Shown: positions 1 to 12,783 of the stretch, piece by piece
Layout: each line of letters starts with the position of its first letter
How positions within the stretch are numbered: position 1 is the stretch's first letter
Assembly (NCBI GenBank): GCA_015657535.1
Contig: JADHZB010001390.1
Location: 1 to 27,104 of the forward strand
Direction: 5' to 3'
DNA length: 27,104 nt
Origin: Nephromyces sp. MM_2019
Taxonomy: Eukaryota; Apicomplexa; Aconoidasida; Nephromycida
Program-made: the position numbers and the translations under genes
Notes under the pieces: model-generated
Database searches by the model: none
What the model saw: the letters and a program-made list of their open reading frames with translations, nothing else
Told to the model about the DNA's origin: nothing

Positions 1-18
1 TATATATATATATATATA
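1..18. repeat. (TA)n microsatellite at the left edge
   Basis: Nine TA dinucleotides run into the window edge. They lie just inside the intron that follows the third visible exon of the minus-strand gene to the right (donor at 28-23 on the minus strand). Confidence 0.9.
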
Positions 19-28
19 CTGGACTTAC

Positions 29-1674
29 CATGTGCCCCTAATATTTCAAAAGCAGACATCTGCCAATTTTCGATAAGTTCAACTTGTGTTTGTAAATTCA
101 TCATTTTTCTCTTTATAGAATCAAATGAAGGTTTTTGTTGTTTAGTAGAGTTAGTGTGTATATTATAGGGTACGGCTTCTCTATGTAATTCAGTGGTAGA
201 TTTGTGTGTAGCCTCAAACTTTTGTGTAGATGGATTAGGGTAGACATGTGTTAGCACAGCTTTGGTTTGTGGGAAATCATGAGGGTTAGGTGAGATGTGC
301 TGTGTACGTTCAATGGTGGGAACAGGATAAGAGACTTGTTCCTAATTATTTGGGAAAATGTGTAAAAGTAGAGTGTATATAAATAATTCTATGTATTCAA
401 TATGAAATATAAATGAAATAAAACATAAGTATGATTTATTGTATATATATATAATAAAATTCTTGAAATAGTAAAATTATGTATTAGACCAATGATTCGA
501 TTTCTAAGCAACTATAATACGATTTAAGATAATATCTATAAAGTTGAGTGTGAGGAATTCACTAAACATGTGGCTTATTTGATCCATTATTGGTGTATAT
601 GTTAAATGAGAAAACAAGAATTAATGTGTAATTTGTTTAAAACTAACGAGGAAAGAATAATTAGGTACATAAGACTGGTCCAATGCTTCATGGCTATCTG
701 TAGAAGATAAGAAATTTTCTGTAAATAATTTCTGATATAAGAGCTCCTCAGAAATAGTATTAAATTCTGTTGAGCAATCATCTATAGATTGTAGCAAACT
801 ATCCCATTCCTCATTGATAACTTGATTATATTCTGGGTCTATAGTTGTTGCACAGATACCAATTTGTGGTATAGATTGACTAGATGAGGATTGTGATTTA
901 GATTTGTTAGAGTGTTTAGCCCTCATTGTGTTAGAGCTAGAAATTGATTCATGTGATTGTGTTCGAGAAATAGAAAGGGATATATTATTATGATTAAGGC
1001 CATCAGGATAACCTTTCTTACTAAGAAAAACATTAACTAAATTCTTTCTCGATCCTTTTACAGTTGAAGATAATGTACGCACAGCCTGTTTAAGTTGGCC
1101 ATTTTTTGGAGTAATGTTTTTATTATCGTGTGAAAGTGTTGTAGTCGGGTGTGGGTCATGTACCTTCAAGGGTACACCAAATGATATATCGGGGACTTCA
1201 TCCAAGTTTGGTGAAAGAAATGGAGCTACCCATGCTTGGTAATTGAAAGGGTCACATCGTGTAGATCGATTACCTGAGCCACCCGACTGGAGTGACATAT
1301 AGCGCAGGGCTGTAAAATTTTAAAACTATTTATAAGTATCCCTTGTTTCAACTCTTAATTAGGTGTAATGTATTAATTGTTAAGACATAAGTTAATGAGA
1401 TATCAGGGATGGGTGTATATATAATTTAGTTTTATACTTGAGGTTTACTTAAAGTATGGCTATTTTGATAAAATAAATTGGATCTCTGTGTGTATAATTT
1501 GATCATTATATTTTGTTATTATTTCCAGCAAGATAAAAGGAATAAATATAAATCATGAAGTGTGCGAAATTAGAAAATGAAAATTTACTAACGATTTGGT
1601 TGGTTCAAGCCATTGGCGTCGAGGTTAGATTCCTTTGCATCTGGCTTGGGCTCATCCATGTTAGCTTCTGACAT
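29..1674 (-). CDS. Hypothetical Ser/Asn-rich protein, three exons visible, 3' end outside window
   Basis: I do not recognise this protein. Three exons join in phase: 1674-1593 (ATG, 27 codons plus 1 nt), 1309-648, and 341-29, which ends at a GTAAGT donor, so the gene continues left of the window. Introns are 1592-1310 (donor GTTAGT, acceptor TTTTACAG) and 647-342 (donor GTTAGT, acceptor AATTAG). The split codon across the first intron rebuilds a Pro. About 352 residues are visible. The N-terminus is acidic and disordered-looking (MSEANMDEPKPDAKESN). A Trp/Pro/Phe patch follows (CDPFNYQAWVAPFLSPNL), then a long Ser/Asn/Gln-rich tract with SSSSQS, then a short acidic segment (NEEWDSLLQSIDD). 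The last visible exon ends in a helix-like stretch (KRKMMNLQTQVELIENW). No signal peptide, membrane span or enzyme motif is seen. The exon structure is well supported by phase; the function is unknown. It is divergent from the cysteine-rich gene about 4 kb to the right. Confidence 0.75.
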
Positions 1675-4600
1675 CCTGTATTATATTTTTGAAGCAATTG
1701 GTATTTTAGATATGCCATTATAGTGATATCTATATATTTCAGAGGATGTGCTTATTGAGATGTTATATAAAAAAAGTATATATTCGTTGTATTGAAGCTT
1801 TAAAATTCAAAAAAAACATCAATAATTACTTTCTGATAGGATCTATTAAGGAGTCTAACAAGGGTAGATGATATGTCTGTCAATATCAAAGAATGACTAA
1901 TCAAATATGGTGATTTGAGGCCAGCATGTTTTCAATGGTAACAAGTGATAATGTATGGGCTTATAATAATTAGTGGAGAGTATGTGGACTCCTGAATTAT
2001 GTGGTAGATAGGATGTTTAATTTCAAACACAGCTGAAAGAGTTTAGGTGTCAAATCACAGTTAAAGTAAATGATCATATGAAGTATTATAAAACTAGGGT
2101 CATTACTCAAAAATGTTTAAACTGTGAGTGGAGGTGGGGGTCTGTGATCTTTTTACTTTTATCTATTATAAAGTTGTTATGAAATATCTGTTTATCTATG
2201 TTACATTATTTATAGAAAGATTTCAATCAACTTGACTGACCTGGGTAATACAATAAACAAAATTAGTTAAAAAATTCCATATGAGAGAGTATAGAACAAA
2301 TCAATCAGGCGAAAGAGTACTTGCGTCGACCTATATTAAAATAATATTTGCTCCATGTGCTATTTTCAAATGACTAAATTGTCTCACCTCAACTTGTTTA
2401 GCTTATTAAATAGCGGATTGCGGTAAACCCGGTGTAAGGGGAGGTTGGTGTCTTTAGGCCAGCGAGATGAATCTTAAGAGTTGTGAAAGTGTTTGTAGTA
2501 GGCTCGATATTAATAAATGTTGTAAGAATGTTAAAATATAAGTAGATTTTTAGGGTTGAACCAGTGCATACTTAGGAAGTTCAAATTTCTTTTTTATAAG
2601 TTTGGGTGACGAAACACTCAAATGGAAAAATGGTGAGTGAGGTATTCCTTAAGTTCAATAAGTTGTCAATGATAGCGCTAAAAATTAAATATAATTGACT
2701 TGTTAGATATGTTTCTACATGTATTTAATCATATTAGGCTTGAATAAGTGTCAATTCGTGTGTATTTATAGATTAATTGTTAGAAATTATCGATTTTTCA
2801 GCAGATAAAATAATCTTAGATGCGAGTGGGATAAAAATGTGATATTTCTGGTAAGAATTAAGACTGTATTTTGCTGTTACAAATTTGAATATATTTTAGA
2901 TTTCTTTACTATGGTTTTTGTTTCTGCATTAAATTTATTCACTTTCTTTGTTACCTATAGAAATAGAAATACGCATTAGCCAAAATAATTAGAATTAGAG
3001 TAAAATGATGTTTCTATACATAACTATTCAAAATATATTTTTACTTAATCTGAAATTTGGAAATTTTGTTATATATATCAAACAAAGTTATACTACATAG
3101 ATTTATTTGGCTTTTATGAAAACTTTGGTGTAAAACGTTTATTGATTAGGTTACTTTTCCGGTGTCAATTTTATTTATATATTTTGTATATCTGTCGGAT
3201 AAAAAAAGTTGCTGGGCTCGGAGATAATTAAAGCTAATTGCTTCTTCTGTTTAAAATTGTCAAAGTTTAATGTTATAGATGCATATTACATTTACTTTCA
3301 CGTGAGCATGGGTTAAGCCCTGTACTTCTAATTCAGCCAAAGTAAGGGAATCAAGCACTTCCATGATTTACGAAGTAATTTTGTTCAATAAGTATTTTTA
3401 GTTTAGGTCAGGTAAGCATTTAGAAAAATGTTATCGAAACATTCATTTTAAACAAACTGTTCAATAAGCCTCCAAACGGATTCTGAAAGCAAAAGAAACT
3501 CTGAATGAGCAAATAATAAGTAGCTCAAGTTTGATATAACCTTTCTAATGGTATTTTATTATCCAAAGTTGTTATACGGGAAGTTATTTATATTCTAAAT
3601 TTTCAAGGTTGTGATCTTACAGTAGATTCAATCTCATATTGTAAAGAAAAGTATATATTGTCAAAATAATTAAACGAGAATTAGTACATTTTTCATTATT
3701 TAATACGTTTACGTCACATATATAAATATGTCATAATAATTTAGATTTTACAAAGTTGCAAGGGTTGTGAAATTCAATGTTGATATATGATCATGGTCCA
3801 AAGATATATTGAAGTGTAGAAATAATCGTTGATGGATATGCTAAATTACGAAAGTTCTAATTTGAAGTAATACGAGTGATTCAAGTTCAATAAGGAAGAG
3901 GAAGTCATAGTAATAAATAGTTATTCTAAAACGTTATCAATTTGGGGATGGGATTGTTCAAGGTTTCAAGCTTTAAGCTTAAAATGTAATTCCTGCAAAG
4001 TTCTACTTTAGGCATAATGTTGAATTAAGTAATCATCTAATAAAGATTTAAAATCTACAATAAAATTATAAGCAATTTCTCAGTGTCAAAATGCGTTAAG
4101 ACAGGTTTGATAACTTGATAAACCAAGCAGGGATTTTCTAAAGAAAAAAATCTAAAGTATCTATCAACGTGTAATCATAAAGGCAATAATAAATATTGCA
4201 CAGAAGCTTCGTCTGGTATTTTTGAGACGCTTACTGAGGCTTTTCACCTTCTTAGTGCTTGCAAAAATAAAAACAGCACAGCACACTCACACTACTTGTT
4301 AAAAGAAACATATTTTGAGAATTTGAAAGTTTTTGGCTTGAGCTAATTGACAACACTATTGGAGTTTAATGGTCAGAGGTTACATATAAAATGTGTTTAA
4401 TTGTTTGTGTTGGTTATTTGTACATAAGGTGCTCAACAATTGAAAGATGATTTCATTTATTTATCATTTGGATATATTACTAAACTGTGTACTGTTGATA
4501 TTTATAATCTCATTGATAAAATTCAACATATACCCTTGTTTTTACCCCGTATTACTTAAATTATTAAATTTATATAGGTGAATTCCTCAAGTTTTGATGC

Positions 4601-5736
4601 TATCCAGATAAAAGGCCATACTTAGCTTATTTAATAAGATTCTTATTACAAATTGACAAGATAGATTTTAAAATAGATTTCATTCGGCTTGGTCTGTTAA
4701 TATCATGACTATTAATAAATTCATAACATTCTCTTCAAAACACGAAAAGCCTTTCACTTTTGATTCATTATCGGAAAATAAAGTAAATCTAAATTAAGTA
4801 CTATGTAAATGTTCTTTAAAAAAAGCTGTTCAAATATAAAAAGGATAAACTAAACTCCTGTTGGTTTATTGAACATATAAACTATAGGATTATATAGAAT
4901 ATAAAGTATTCAAACAATTTATGTGTTGAAAAAATGGCATTTAAAATAAATTTAGATCGTAAGTTTGATCATGATTCCAAGACAACTGTATGTTTCTTAC
5001 GTTATTGTTTAAATTCCTTGTACATCTTGTTTTAATTTTCACTCCTTGAAACAATTTGAGGATTTAATTCGAAAATATTCGTGCACCTAACTCATAGCCT
5101 TCGCTTTTTAGTTAAATTTCCTTGTTTTCAATTTTAATTTGTGCAATGATAAATAAAAGTTTTATGCACATTTAGGGAAGGTGTAACACAGATTGATCAT
5201 TGATAAAAAAAATGAACTTTTTGGCAAGTATAAATCTATATTGATAAAGTAGGTTTCGAGTCTAATTTGGCCAACTCTATATTCAATCTTGTGCTTTTAA
5301 ACGTTACTATTACATTTTCCAGAAACACAATTATCTAGGTTAAATCGTAATAAGACAAAAGGATTGTTCTTTAAAGCGGAACGCAATGTTTTTTCAAAAA
5401 GTTTATATTCACAGAACCACATCTGTTACGTGCATATCTAATAATTACAGCTTCATTATAATTTGGATTTTATTATAACATTAACTAAGCTCTGGCATAA
5501 ATAAGGCTTTTGAAATTTCAATTGATTATCATATCAAACATTTTGGTTTATGTTTAAACATTCAATATAATTTTTGAAAAAATTATATAGTATCTGAGAT
5601 AGATGACTTTTATTGAAGCTTTTTTTATGTTCCACTTATTCTTCATGACATATAAGTTATTAGGAATTTAAATGATTTGAAATTGTACGTAATTATGAAT
5701 TTACGCAATACAGATTTTGATCCGGAATTATAAGTA
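1675..5736. other. 4-kb divergent intergenic region with no supported gene
   Basis: This AT-rich stretch separates the starts of two divergent genes. I see no ORF with coding character, no tRNA T-arm and no recognisable snRNA or SRP signature. A slightly GC-richer patch lies near 2410-2470 and another near 4205-4290; neither matched an RNA family I could name. A single TTTTTAGGGTT at about 2548 resembles a telomere-type repeat but is not repeated. The region presumably holds both promoters and 5' UTRs. Confidence 0.6.
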
Positions 5737-6846
5737 ATGTCCCAACTAAATTTGATCCTTTGTTGTTTACTTATCTTTTCTTTATTCTCGTACCCAAAAC
5801 ATCTTATTCACTCCCAGGAATTAATTATATGTTGTGAAGAATGTAACTATTTAGATTTGGATTGTCTATACAAGTGTGATATGTGTGATCAAAAAGTTCC
5901 AGATGTTCAAAAAAGTGAAGAAGGACTGATAAATAAATTATTTGATTTTAGTCAGTCATTGGCCACTTGGCTTCAAAGCTCAATCAGAAATTTATTAGAG
6001 ATTACCAGGAGACCACCTAATCACACATCAACAACAACTCCGAAAAGTGAAAATTTCTTACCAAGCTTTAATGACTATCTTAACTCCCTAAAATCACCAT
6101 CGGAATCAATAATTGAAAGACATGGCTATGAATTAAATTTTGAAAGACTTTACAGATCCTTCATCCAAAAAAAAGATACCGATAGAACAGATTTTGAATT
6201 TCAGAAACACCTACTTCTAGAAAAAGAAAAAGTGAGAAAAAATATTCCTAACCTCAAACCCTGCTGTGGAGATTGTTTACAAAATGACATTCAATGCTTA
6301 TCAAATTGCCAAAAGTTTGATTGCGAAGATTTAGAAACGTAAGAGTTTCAAGTCCAAGTTACATGAACTTATATTTTAATTTACATGGAATTATTCCAAG
6401 GTTATCAAAACACTATAGGTATATATTATTTTCGAGCTTATGAGGAAACAATTTTTGCATCTTATAATTATAAAAGTACATCCAGGATTATAATATTATA
6501 TACAATTTGTTACCATTATTAAGTATAATGACTAATGATTGGAAATTATCAAATAAATAGTCTGCTTACATATTGCCATAAATTGATTTGTGAAATAAAT
6601 ATTAGTTACATATATCACAACTACAGGTGTATAGCGGCGGGACATGGTGCATATTCAAATTTTTGCCAAAAAAAGTGTTTGGGACAGAGAAATTTAGGTG
6701 AGATACATTACGTCCCAAGCTTTATTTGTAGTAACGTTTGCACAACTGTAGTAATGGAGCAATGTATTACTGACGCTTGTCGCAGCTATGGCTGTGAAGT
6801 GAAAGAATGTCTCAATGAAGCAGATAAGATATGTCATATAACGTGA
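5737..6846 (+). CDS. Secreted cysteine-rich protein with duplicated Cys module, two exons
   Basis: Exon 1 is 5737-6338 and exon 2 is 6627-6846 (TGA), joined through a 288-nt intron (donor GTAAGA, acceptor ACTACAG). The intron splits a Thr codon, giving 273 aa. The start is supported by an in-frame TAA two codons upstream and by a classic signal peptide (hydrophobic LILCCLLIFSLF core, likely cleavage after about residue 27). No later membrane span or GPI-type tail is visible, so the product is probably soluble and exported. Two copies of a CC-x2-C-x6-C-x3-C module have identical spacing, at Cys 32/33/36/43/47 and Cys 176/177/180/187/191. They flank a Cys-free, Ser/Thr- and charge-rich linker of about 125 residues. 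Exon 2 adds about ten more Cys in a looser pattern. Such proteins in apicomplexans are often surface or host-facing, but I recognise no family here and assign no function. Confidence 0.8.
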
Positions 6847-7835
6847 AGTAATTACGTGATTGGTGGATGTGCTATAATTTTAAACCTAAAACAATGCTAC
6901 CTCGCAATCCTCAATCCTTACGAACAACACAAAAATGTTATATAATTTATTTTCAAGCTAACAATAGTACACATTTCCTTGAGCATTTTAAGAGGTATGC
7001 ATCGACACAGCAAAGATAAAAAAAAATTTTCAAGAGTTTCTGTTAATGTAAATAAAATTTCACAGTAAGTAAACTTATACACAACTGATATTTGAATATC
7101 ATTTTATCCCTACATAAAAATTAAATTAATTACAAATAATACTGGCGCATTAATTTTTTTAGAATTATAGCTTTTAAGACTTAGGTACTAAAGATGATAT
7201 ACATTATATAATAATTGTACATTATGAATATCACAATTTTCAAAACACTTATAATAAACTTTTTTTTACATGTTCTATATAATTAATTAATCGGAAGTTA
7301 ATTTCATTCTTGTACAATTTTTAATTGACTTCCCTAGAGAATTGTCAAATTATAATAGCATTATATTTATAATTTTTCCCAAAACTCTCTAAGGAAATTT
7401 AAACAAATTCATTCTTCCATCTATTTACATTTACATATATAATATATTTAATTTAAAACCATAAAGTTATAAATTGTTACAAAAATAGGCTAGATGGAAT
7501 TTTACCAAGTTGTAAATATAATTTAGATTTCATGTTTGTCTTTAAATAGCAAAATTGAGAAATTATTGAGTTTGTAATAGGACTTGGGTAATCAAATTGA
7601 AAAATTACTCTTGTATCTTTGGGTTATATAATAATTAGAAATAGTTATTATAATAATCTAATGAATAGATCACATAAGTTTAAAATTTCTGTAACTAGAT
7701 ATAGGCATTGAAAACCAAATGTTAATCAACTTTAAGAATGGTAAAAATTCCAATATAAAAAATAAGCAATGCAAGCATGTAACAAAATAAGATAATATTA
7801 GTAGATATATGAATTTTTGGGAAGACAATGAAAAA
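6847..7835. other. Convergent 3' intergenic region
   Basis: About 1 kb of AT-rich sequence lies between the stops of the cysteine-rich gene (plus) and eEF2 (minus). It must hold both 3' UTRs and polyadenylation sites. The 120-aa minus-strand reading frame at 7670-8032 is a shadow of the eEF2 3' end. Nothing else is supported. Confidence 0.6.
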
Positions 7836-10791
7836 TTAGAGCTTATCATAAAAGTTTGCAATTGGTGGGATTTCTTCCTTGAGGTTCTTTCTCTTACGGA
7901 TAGCATAAACCAAAGCTTCAGTTTTGCTTCCCTTTTCAAGAGGGCTTCCACTAACTTCTTGCCAGTGATCAAAAACAGATTGGGGTGAAGCGTGTCCAGA
8001 GGTAGCAGCACGGAGTGCAGTTGTGAAACCAAATGATTCTGCGACTGGAAGATAAGCCTTAATTTGCATCAATGGTGTACCTGTTCTCAATTCTTCATGG
8101 AAGATATGTCCACGACGGGTGCTTAGGCAGCCATAAATACCACCAACAGCATCTTGTGGGCATGTAATATCTACCAAGAAGATAGGTTCTTGGAGTACTG
8201 GAGAAGCAGTTAAGACACTAGCATACAAGACTCTTCTGCAAGTAGGTGAAATTTGACCAGCACCTCTATGGATAGCATCTGCGTGCATAGTAACGTCCAA
8301 AAGGTTGAATCTGATACCACGCATGTTTTCTTCACAGAGAACACCTTCTTTGGTTGCCCATTGGAAAGCTGAGTTACAATGGTCCCTAATTTCACTAAGG
8401 TATTGTACACCAGTTGTTTGGTCAACAAGAACATTAGAACCAATTGTGTCAGGACCAAAGCACCAAATTTTGAGAGCATGGTTCTTATCCCAATCGTAGT
8501 CTGCAGATAAGATGTTAGCTCTTTCCTTAACTTCATCCTTAGCTCCGATTTTTCCCTCTTCAATTTTGTCAGTCAATTCTTGACCAAGGGGCTCAGCAAT
8601 CATGTAAAGACGGTTGTGCTTGTTTGGTGATTTTGACAAGCAAGTAATGTTTGACTTTTCGGAGACACTTTCTCTGTAAGATACAACAGGGTCTGAAACG
8701 GTGAATTCAATTTGTGCATACTCGTTTCTTAGATCGTTGATGCAAATTTCAACATGGAGTTCACCACATCCAGCGATAATATGTTCACCGGATTCCTCAG
8801 TAGTGCAGACAACCTGTGGGTCAGATTTAGAAAGTTTGTTCAAGCCTTCAACAAGCTTGGGGAGCTCTTTGCTATCCTTGGGCTTTACAGCGACACGTAC
8901 AACAGGTGATACGGAATATTTCATATCAGTAATGTTGTGTGCAGCGTCAAAAGTGGTAATTGTACCAGTCTTGGCAATATATTGATCAACACCAGATAAG
9001 CAAACAGTGTTACCACAGGGAACATCAGACACTTGTTCAGTGTATTTTCCCATCATAAGAATAGTACGAGTAATATTTTTTATGAATAAGTCACCCTTTT
9101 CTCCAGGTACATATCGTGGTCCTTGAATTCTAACTTTTTGACCTGTTGCTACAGTTCCGGAGAAAACACGACCAAAGGCATAGAATCGACCTTTGTCTGA
9201 TGTTGGGACCATTTTAGATACATACATCATGAGAGGTCCCTTAGGGTCACAGTTTCTGATAGCATTAGCTGCTTCATCATCCATAGGACCTTCATAAAGA
9301 CTATCTACACGATACTTCTGGGCAACTTTGGGTGAAGGAAGGTGGGCGACAACCATTTCTAAAAGGGTGTCACCAGCTGGGAGCCAGAGTTGCATAACTC
9401 TCTTAAGGAGAGCCTTTTCCATAAGTTCTTTTTCTTCAGATTTCAATTCGACACCAATTGAAGCAAGAATTTTGGTGTAGGTGGCTTTATCACCAGACAT
9501 AATACTACCAAAAAGTTTACAGATAGGATCCATAATAAATTGACAGAAACCTCTAACAGCACCATTTCCTGGTTTAGTTGTCCATTTCTTTTCTTTGGCG
9601 TTATAATAATGATCACCCCAGAGACGAGTCATCATTTTTGTCTTTTCAACATTGAATTTTTTGGAATAAATTTTAGCAAATTTTTCAATAGTGAAGGCCC
9701 AGCCGTGTAAACCAGAACCAAATGAAACAGTACCCTTTTCGGGGTATACTTGGTTGTCACCCATAACTTTGTCATTATACATAACCACAAACATATTTAC
9801 TGTTTCGATAACTCTGTTAAAGGTTTGGTAAATTTCTTCACTTTCCATTTGTAACTCCAAAAGAGCACGGTCAACCTTATTTACATGGAGAACAGGCTTA
9901 ATTCTTTCTTGCAGAGCTTGACGGAGAACTGTTTGAGTTTGTACACATACACCTTCAATAGTGTCAACAACAACAAGAGCACCATCAGTAACACGTAAAG
10001 CAGCAGTTACTTCAGCCGAGAAATCAACATGTCCTGGTGAGTCGATTAAATTGATGAGGTATGGTTGTTTGCCACGGTTATCTTCAACATCGTGTTCAAA
10101 ATAGAGAGAAATACCAGTTGACTTGATTGTAATACAACGTTCTTGTTCATCAGCACGAGTGTCTGTGAAACGAGCATTACCGGCTGCTTTGGCTGAAATA
10201 ATTCCTGCCTTTGTAACAAGTGAATCAGTTAAAGTAGATTTTCCGTGATCTACGTGAGCAATAACCGACATGTTACGGATGTTCATGGTGTTATCCATGA
10301 TTTCACGGACTTGGTCGACAGTAAAATTAACCTGAAAATAAAATTTAAGGTATCAGTTAGACTTTATTGATGTTTCTCATTTTATAAAGTTAGCAGTTGA
10401 CTAGCTTTATAAAAATATATTGTCAAAAGAAATTCATAACTAGATGCTTATGAACTAATGTATGCTTTCAATAGCAATTAACAGATATTAAAGTTATCAA
10501 CAAATATTGGTGTTTAGTAATTAAATTGTGGCATTATAATGTGTCTTGTGTATATAAAAACATAAAATTTGTTTAACTTAAAGTGCAAGTGTTAAATTAT
10601 AAATGATTAATTGAACGGATTAAGTTTTATAGTGAAGTCAATAGTGTACATAGGAATTTAACACAACAAGCCTCTTTCATTTTGAAAGATTGTTGTAGTT
10701 GTATAAGCATTAGTTGATCAAATGATTAGAGATAATAAAACTGTGAAGTATGTAATTCTTCTTTATAGGCAAGTGTAGTAAAACTAACCAT
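7836..10791 (-). CDS. eEF2: Translation elongation factor 2 (eEF2)
   Basis: This GTPase moves peptidyl-tRNA from the A to the P site on the cytosolic 80S ribosome. The large exon is 10331-7836. The apparent ATG at 10298 is internal: the exon is open upstream to a TTTTATTTTCAG acceptor and encodes [11 protein letters not shown], the conserved family N-terminus. The true start codon is the isolated ATG at 10791-10789, followed directly by a GTTAGT donor. The 457-nt intron (10788-10332) therefore splits Met1 from Val2 in phase 0. The mature length is 832 aa, normal for the family. Visible motifs are G1 AHVDHGKS at residues 26-33, the switch region [20 protein letters not shown]3 DSPGH, G4 NKVD, and the diphthamide site ADAIHRG. 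The diphthamide His is residue 689, exactly 143 residues from the C-terminus as in yeast and human. The protein ends in the typical YDKL. No truncation or missing key residue is seen. It is divergent from eS12. Confidence 0.99.
10332..10788 (-). other. eEF2 intron 1, directly after the start codon
   Basis: This 457-nt GT-AG intron (donor GTTAGTTTT, acceptor TTTTATTTTCAG) separates the ATG from the rest of the coding sequence. It is AT-rich with no internal coding frame. First introns of highly expressed genes can carry transcriptional or nuclear-export signals; that role here is inference. Confidence 0.88.
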
Positions 10792-12783
10792 TTTTGTAGA
10801 GATTGATGTATAATGTTAAAATAAAGAAAATAAATACCGCAAAAAGGCTTTAATAACAAAAGGAAAATAAATGAAAAGAAGAAAGGTTCTGAAAAGAAGA
10901 TGTAATAAATTTTTATAAAAATTACTTGATGAGGTTAGCAAAACGTAAGTAGTACATATCGAACAATGCAATAAATGGGGGGCTTTAAATAAAAACTTTT
11001 TAAATCAAGGGTTGATTAGAAGTAGTTTGTAGGTGTGCTTGTGACTGCATATGTTTGTGTTTATGTAATGTAACTATGCGTGTGTGGCATGTTTATGGAG
11101 ATTTAAATAGAAATTTGTAAGTGACTTTACATGTTAGTTTAGGACAATTGTTGGTTATAAATAACGATTATCATGAACAAGTGCGTGACTTGTCTATGAA
11201 CATTTTTTGTGAAAATCTGTTTAGATGTGTAGCATTAGGGCATGAAAGCTCAATCAATTTTTAAGATGTGAAGTACACGTTGATGTGTATACAGTGAGTG
11301 GTTTTTTGAAAGCTAATTAATCAATTTGTGTCAGCATCGTTAAGAATTTCAAATGGCACACAGTTTTACAGTTCCTATTTCAGCTAAGATCTCAGTAATT
11401 ACTTATTAAGGCAATTTAAAACTTTGTTTCAGATCTCAATTAAATTCCTATTTAAAAAAATTTTTCTAAATAATTCACTTGTAACTCTCACACTAAATAT
11501 AGAAATTACAATTTCTTTTTATAAATTAACTAAAGACGTAGAATGGATTGAATACATAAAACTTTAATTAATTTGTGAAAAAGCATGATTTCTTTGGAGT
11601 TATTATTATAGAATATGCTAAATACCTACAGATACTACGAATAATAGTTTTAATTTGACTTAAATCAAATTGATCGAGTGTTAGAGTATTTTTTTGTTTA
11701 GAATACAAGATACAAGTATTGAAAAATCAGCTTATAATTTAAAATGAAAGTTAACTTTCCCTACATGTTTGTATTGTGCTATACTTATTTGTCATAATAA
11801 GTTTGCGCAGTTTATTAGTTCAATATGTTTTGTATGTAATGTGTAACTTTAGCTTTAATGCTATGGTTTAAATATTTTCACATAATGGGTTAAAGTTATG
11901 TGTTAAGTTATACTTTAAGATTCATTTGTTATGTCAATGTGTTGTTTTTCATTTTGTAAATTTATTATAATTGTTTTTAACATTGCAAAAGCTATCAGAT
12001 TGAAATAAAAAATTTTCAAGGCACACAAACAAAATTAAATGCTAAGCTTAAATAATTGTTTTAAGTATGGTAGTTATGTAGCATTGCGTTTGAGAAGTTG
12101 CTTTTGGAAAAAATCTTAAAGAAAGATGTGCAAACACTCCTAAGTTAACTAATTTTCATCAGTTTTAATTCAATTGTTAAAGTGAATTTACGTGTTGACA
12201 AGTGTTGAAAGTTATGATATTTTTGAATACATTGATCTGAGCTTAAAATTTTTATGCATAATGGCAAACATAAAACTGTATCTACCAGCCCCAGTGTTTT
12301 AATAAGAAAAATTAGCAATTTATTATACAAGCTATATATATGCATGTGCCTGTGCCTACTCATGAGCTTTACTTGGTTTTGTTTTTAAACAGGAGTCCTC
12401 GTAACAGTTTATATATGAAATTAGGTCACTTGTATTGTTTCAGTGCATAGGTGTCAAATAAGTCAAATGTGTTAAACAAGTTGAAACCAATGATAGAGTT
12501 GTTGATGTATATAAGGCTTAAACTCTAGTGGGAGGCTTACAAAAAACATATAGATACATAACGAACTAACAATTTGTCTAGAAGATTTAAATAATAGAAA
12601 AAGAATAACAACTCTCAGTTGTTTATAATCTTATTCTTCTTGTTAAACATTTAGTCTAAGAAGAGGTGATGAAAGTTAATATTTGATTTAATTCGAAACA
12701 TTTTATCATTTTTCAACATTTTCTTTTGATTTTTTAATTTTTTTTTTGACATTTTCCCTCCTCTTTTACAATTTACCTACAAG
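10792..12783. promoter_or_regulatory. Shared divergent upstream region of eEF2 and eS12
   Basis: Two kilobases lie between the start codons of two translation genes transcribed away from each other, so both promoters and 5' UTRs must be here. Just upstream of eS12 (about 12713-12783) is a strongly T- and pyrimidine-rich tract including a run of ten T and CCCTCCTCTTTT. It could mark a transcription start or a TOP-like 5' UTR, but no specific promoter motif is claimed. The minus-strand reading frame at 12145-12363 lacks coding character and is judged spurious. Confidence 0.5.

Noticed and set aside
2548..2558. TTTTTAGGGTT as a telomere repeat or telomerase RNA template
   Set aside because: Single occurrence with no tandem copies and no surrounding RNA structure that I could identify.
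2553..2575. tRNA T-arm-like GGTTCAACC on the minus strand
   Set aside because: Flanking bases do not pair as a T-stem, and no acceptor or anticodon arm is present at the right distance.
4205..4290. Possible U5 snRNA loop (GGCTTTTCACC)
   Set aside because: It differs from the invariant GCCUUUUAC loop, and I found no Sm site in the right place.
7670..8563. Minus-strand frames of 117-120 aa at 7670-8032 and 8210-8563
   Set aside because: Out-of-frame shadows of the eEF2 coding sequence, which is strongly conserved in the main frame.
12145..12363. 72-aa minus-strand frame upstream of eS12
   Set aside because: AT-driven composition, no domain, no splice partner, and it lies in the divergent promoter region.
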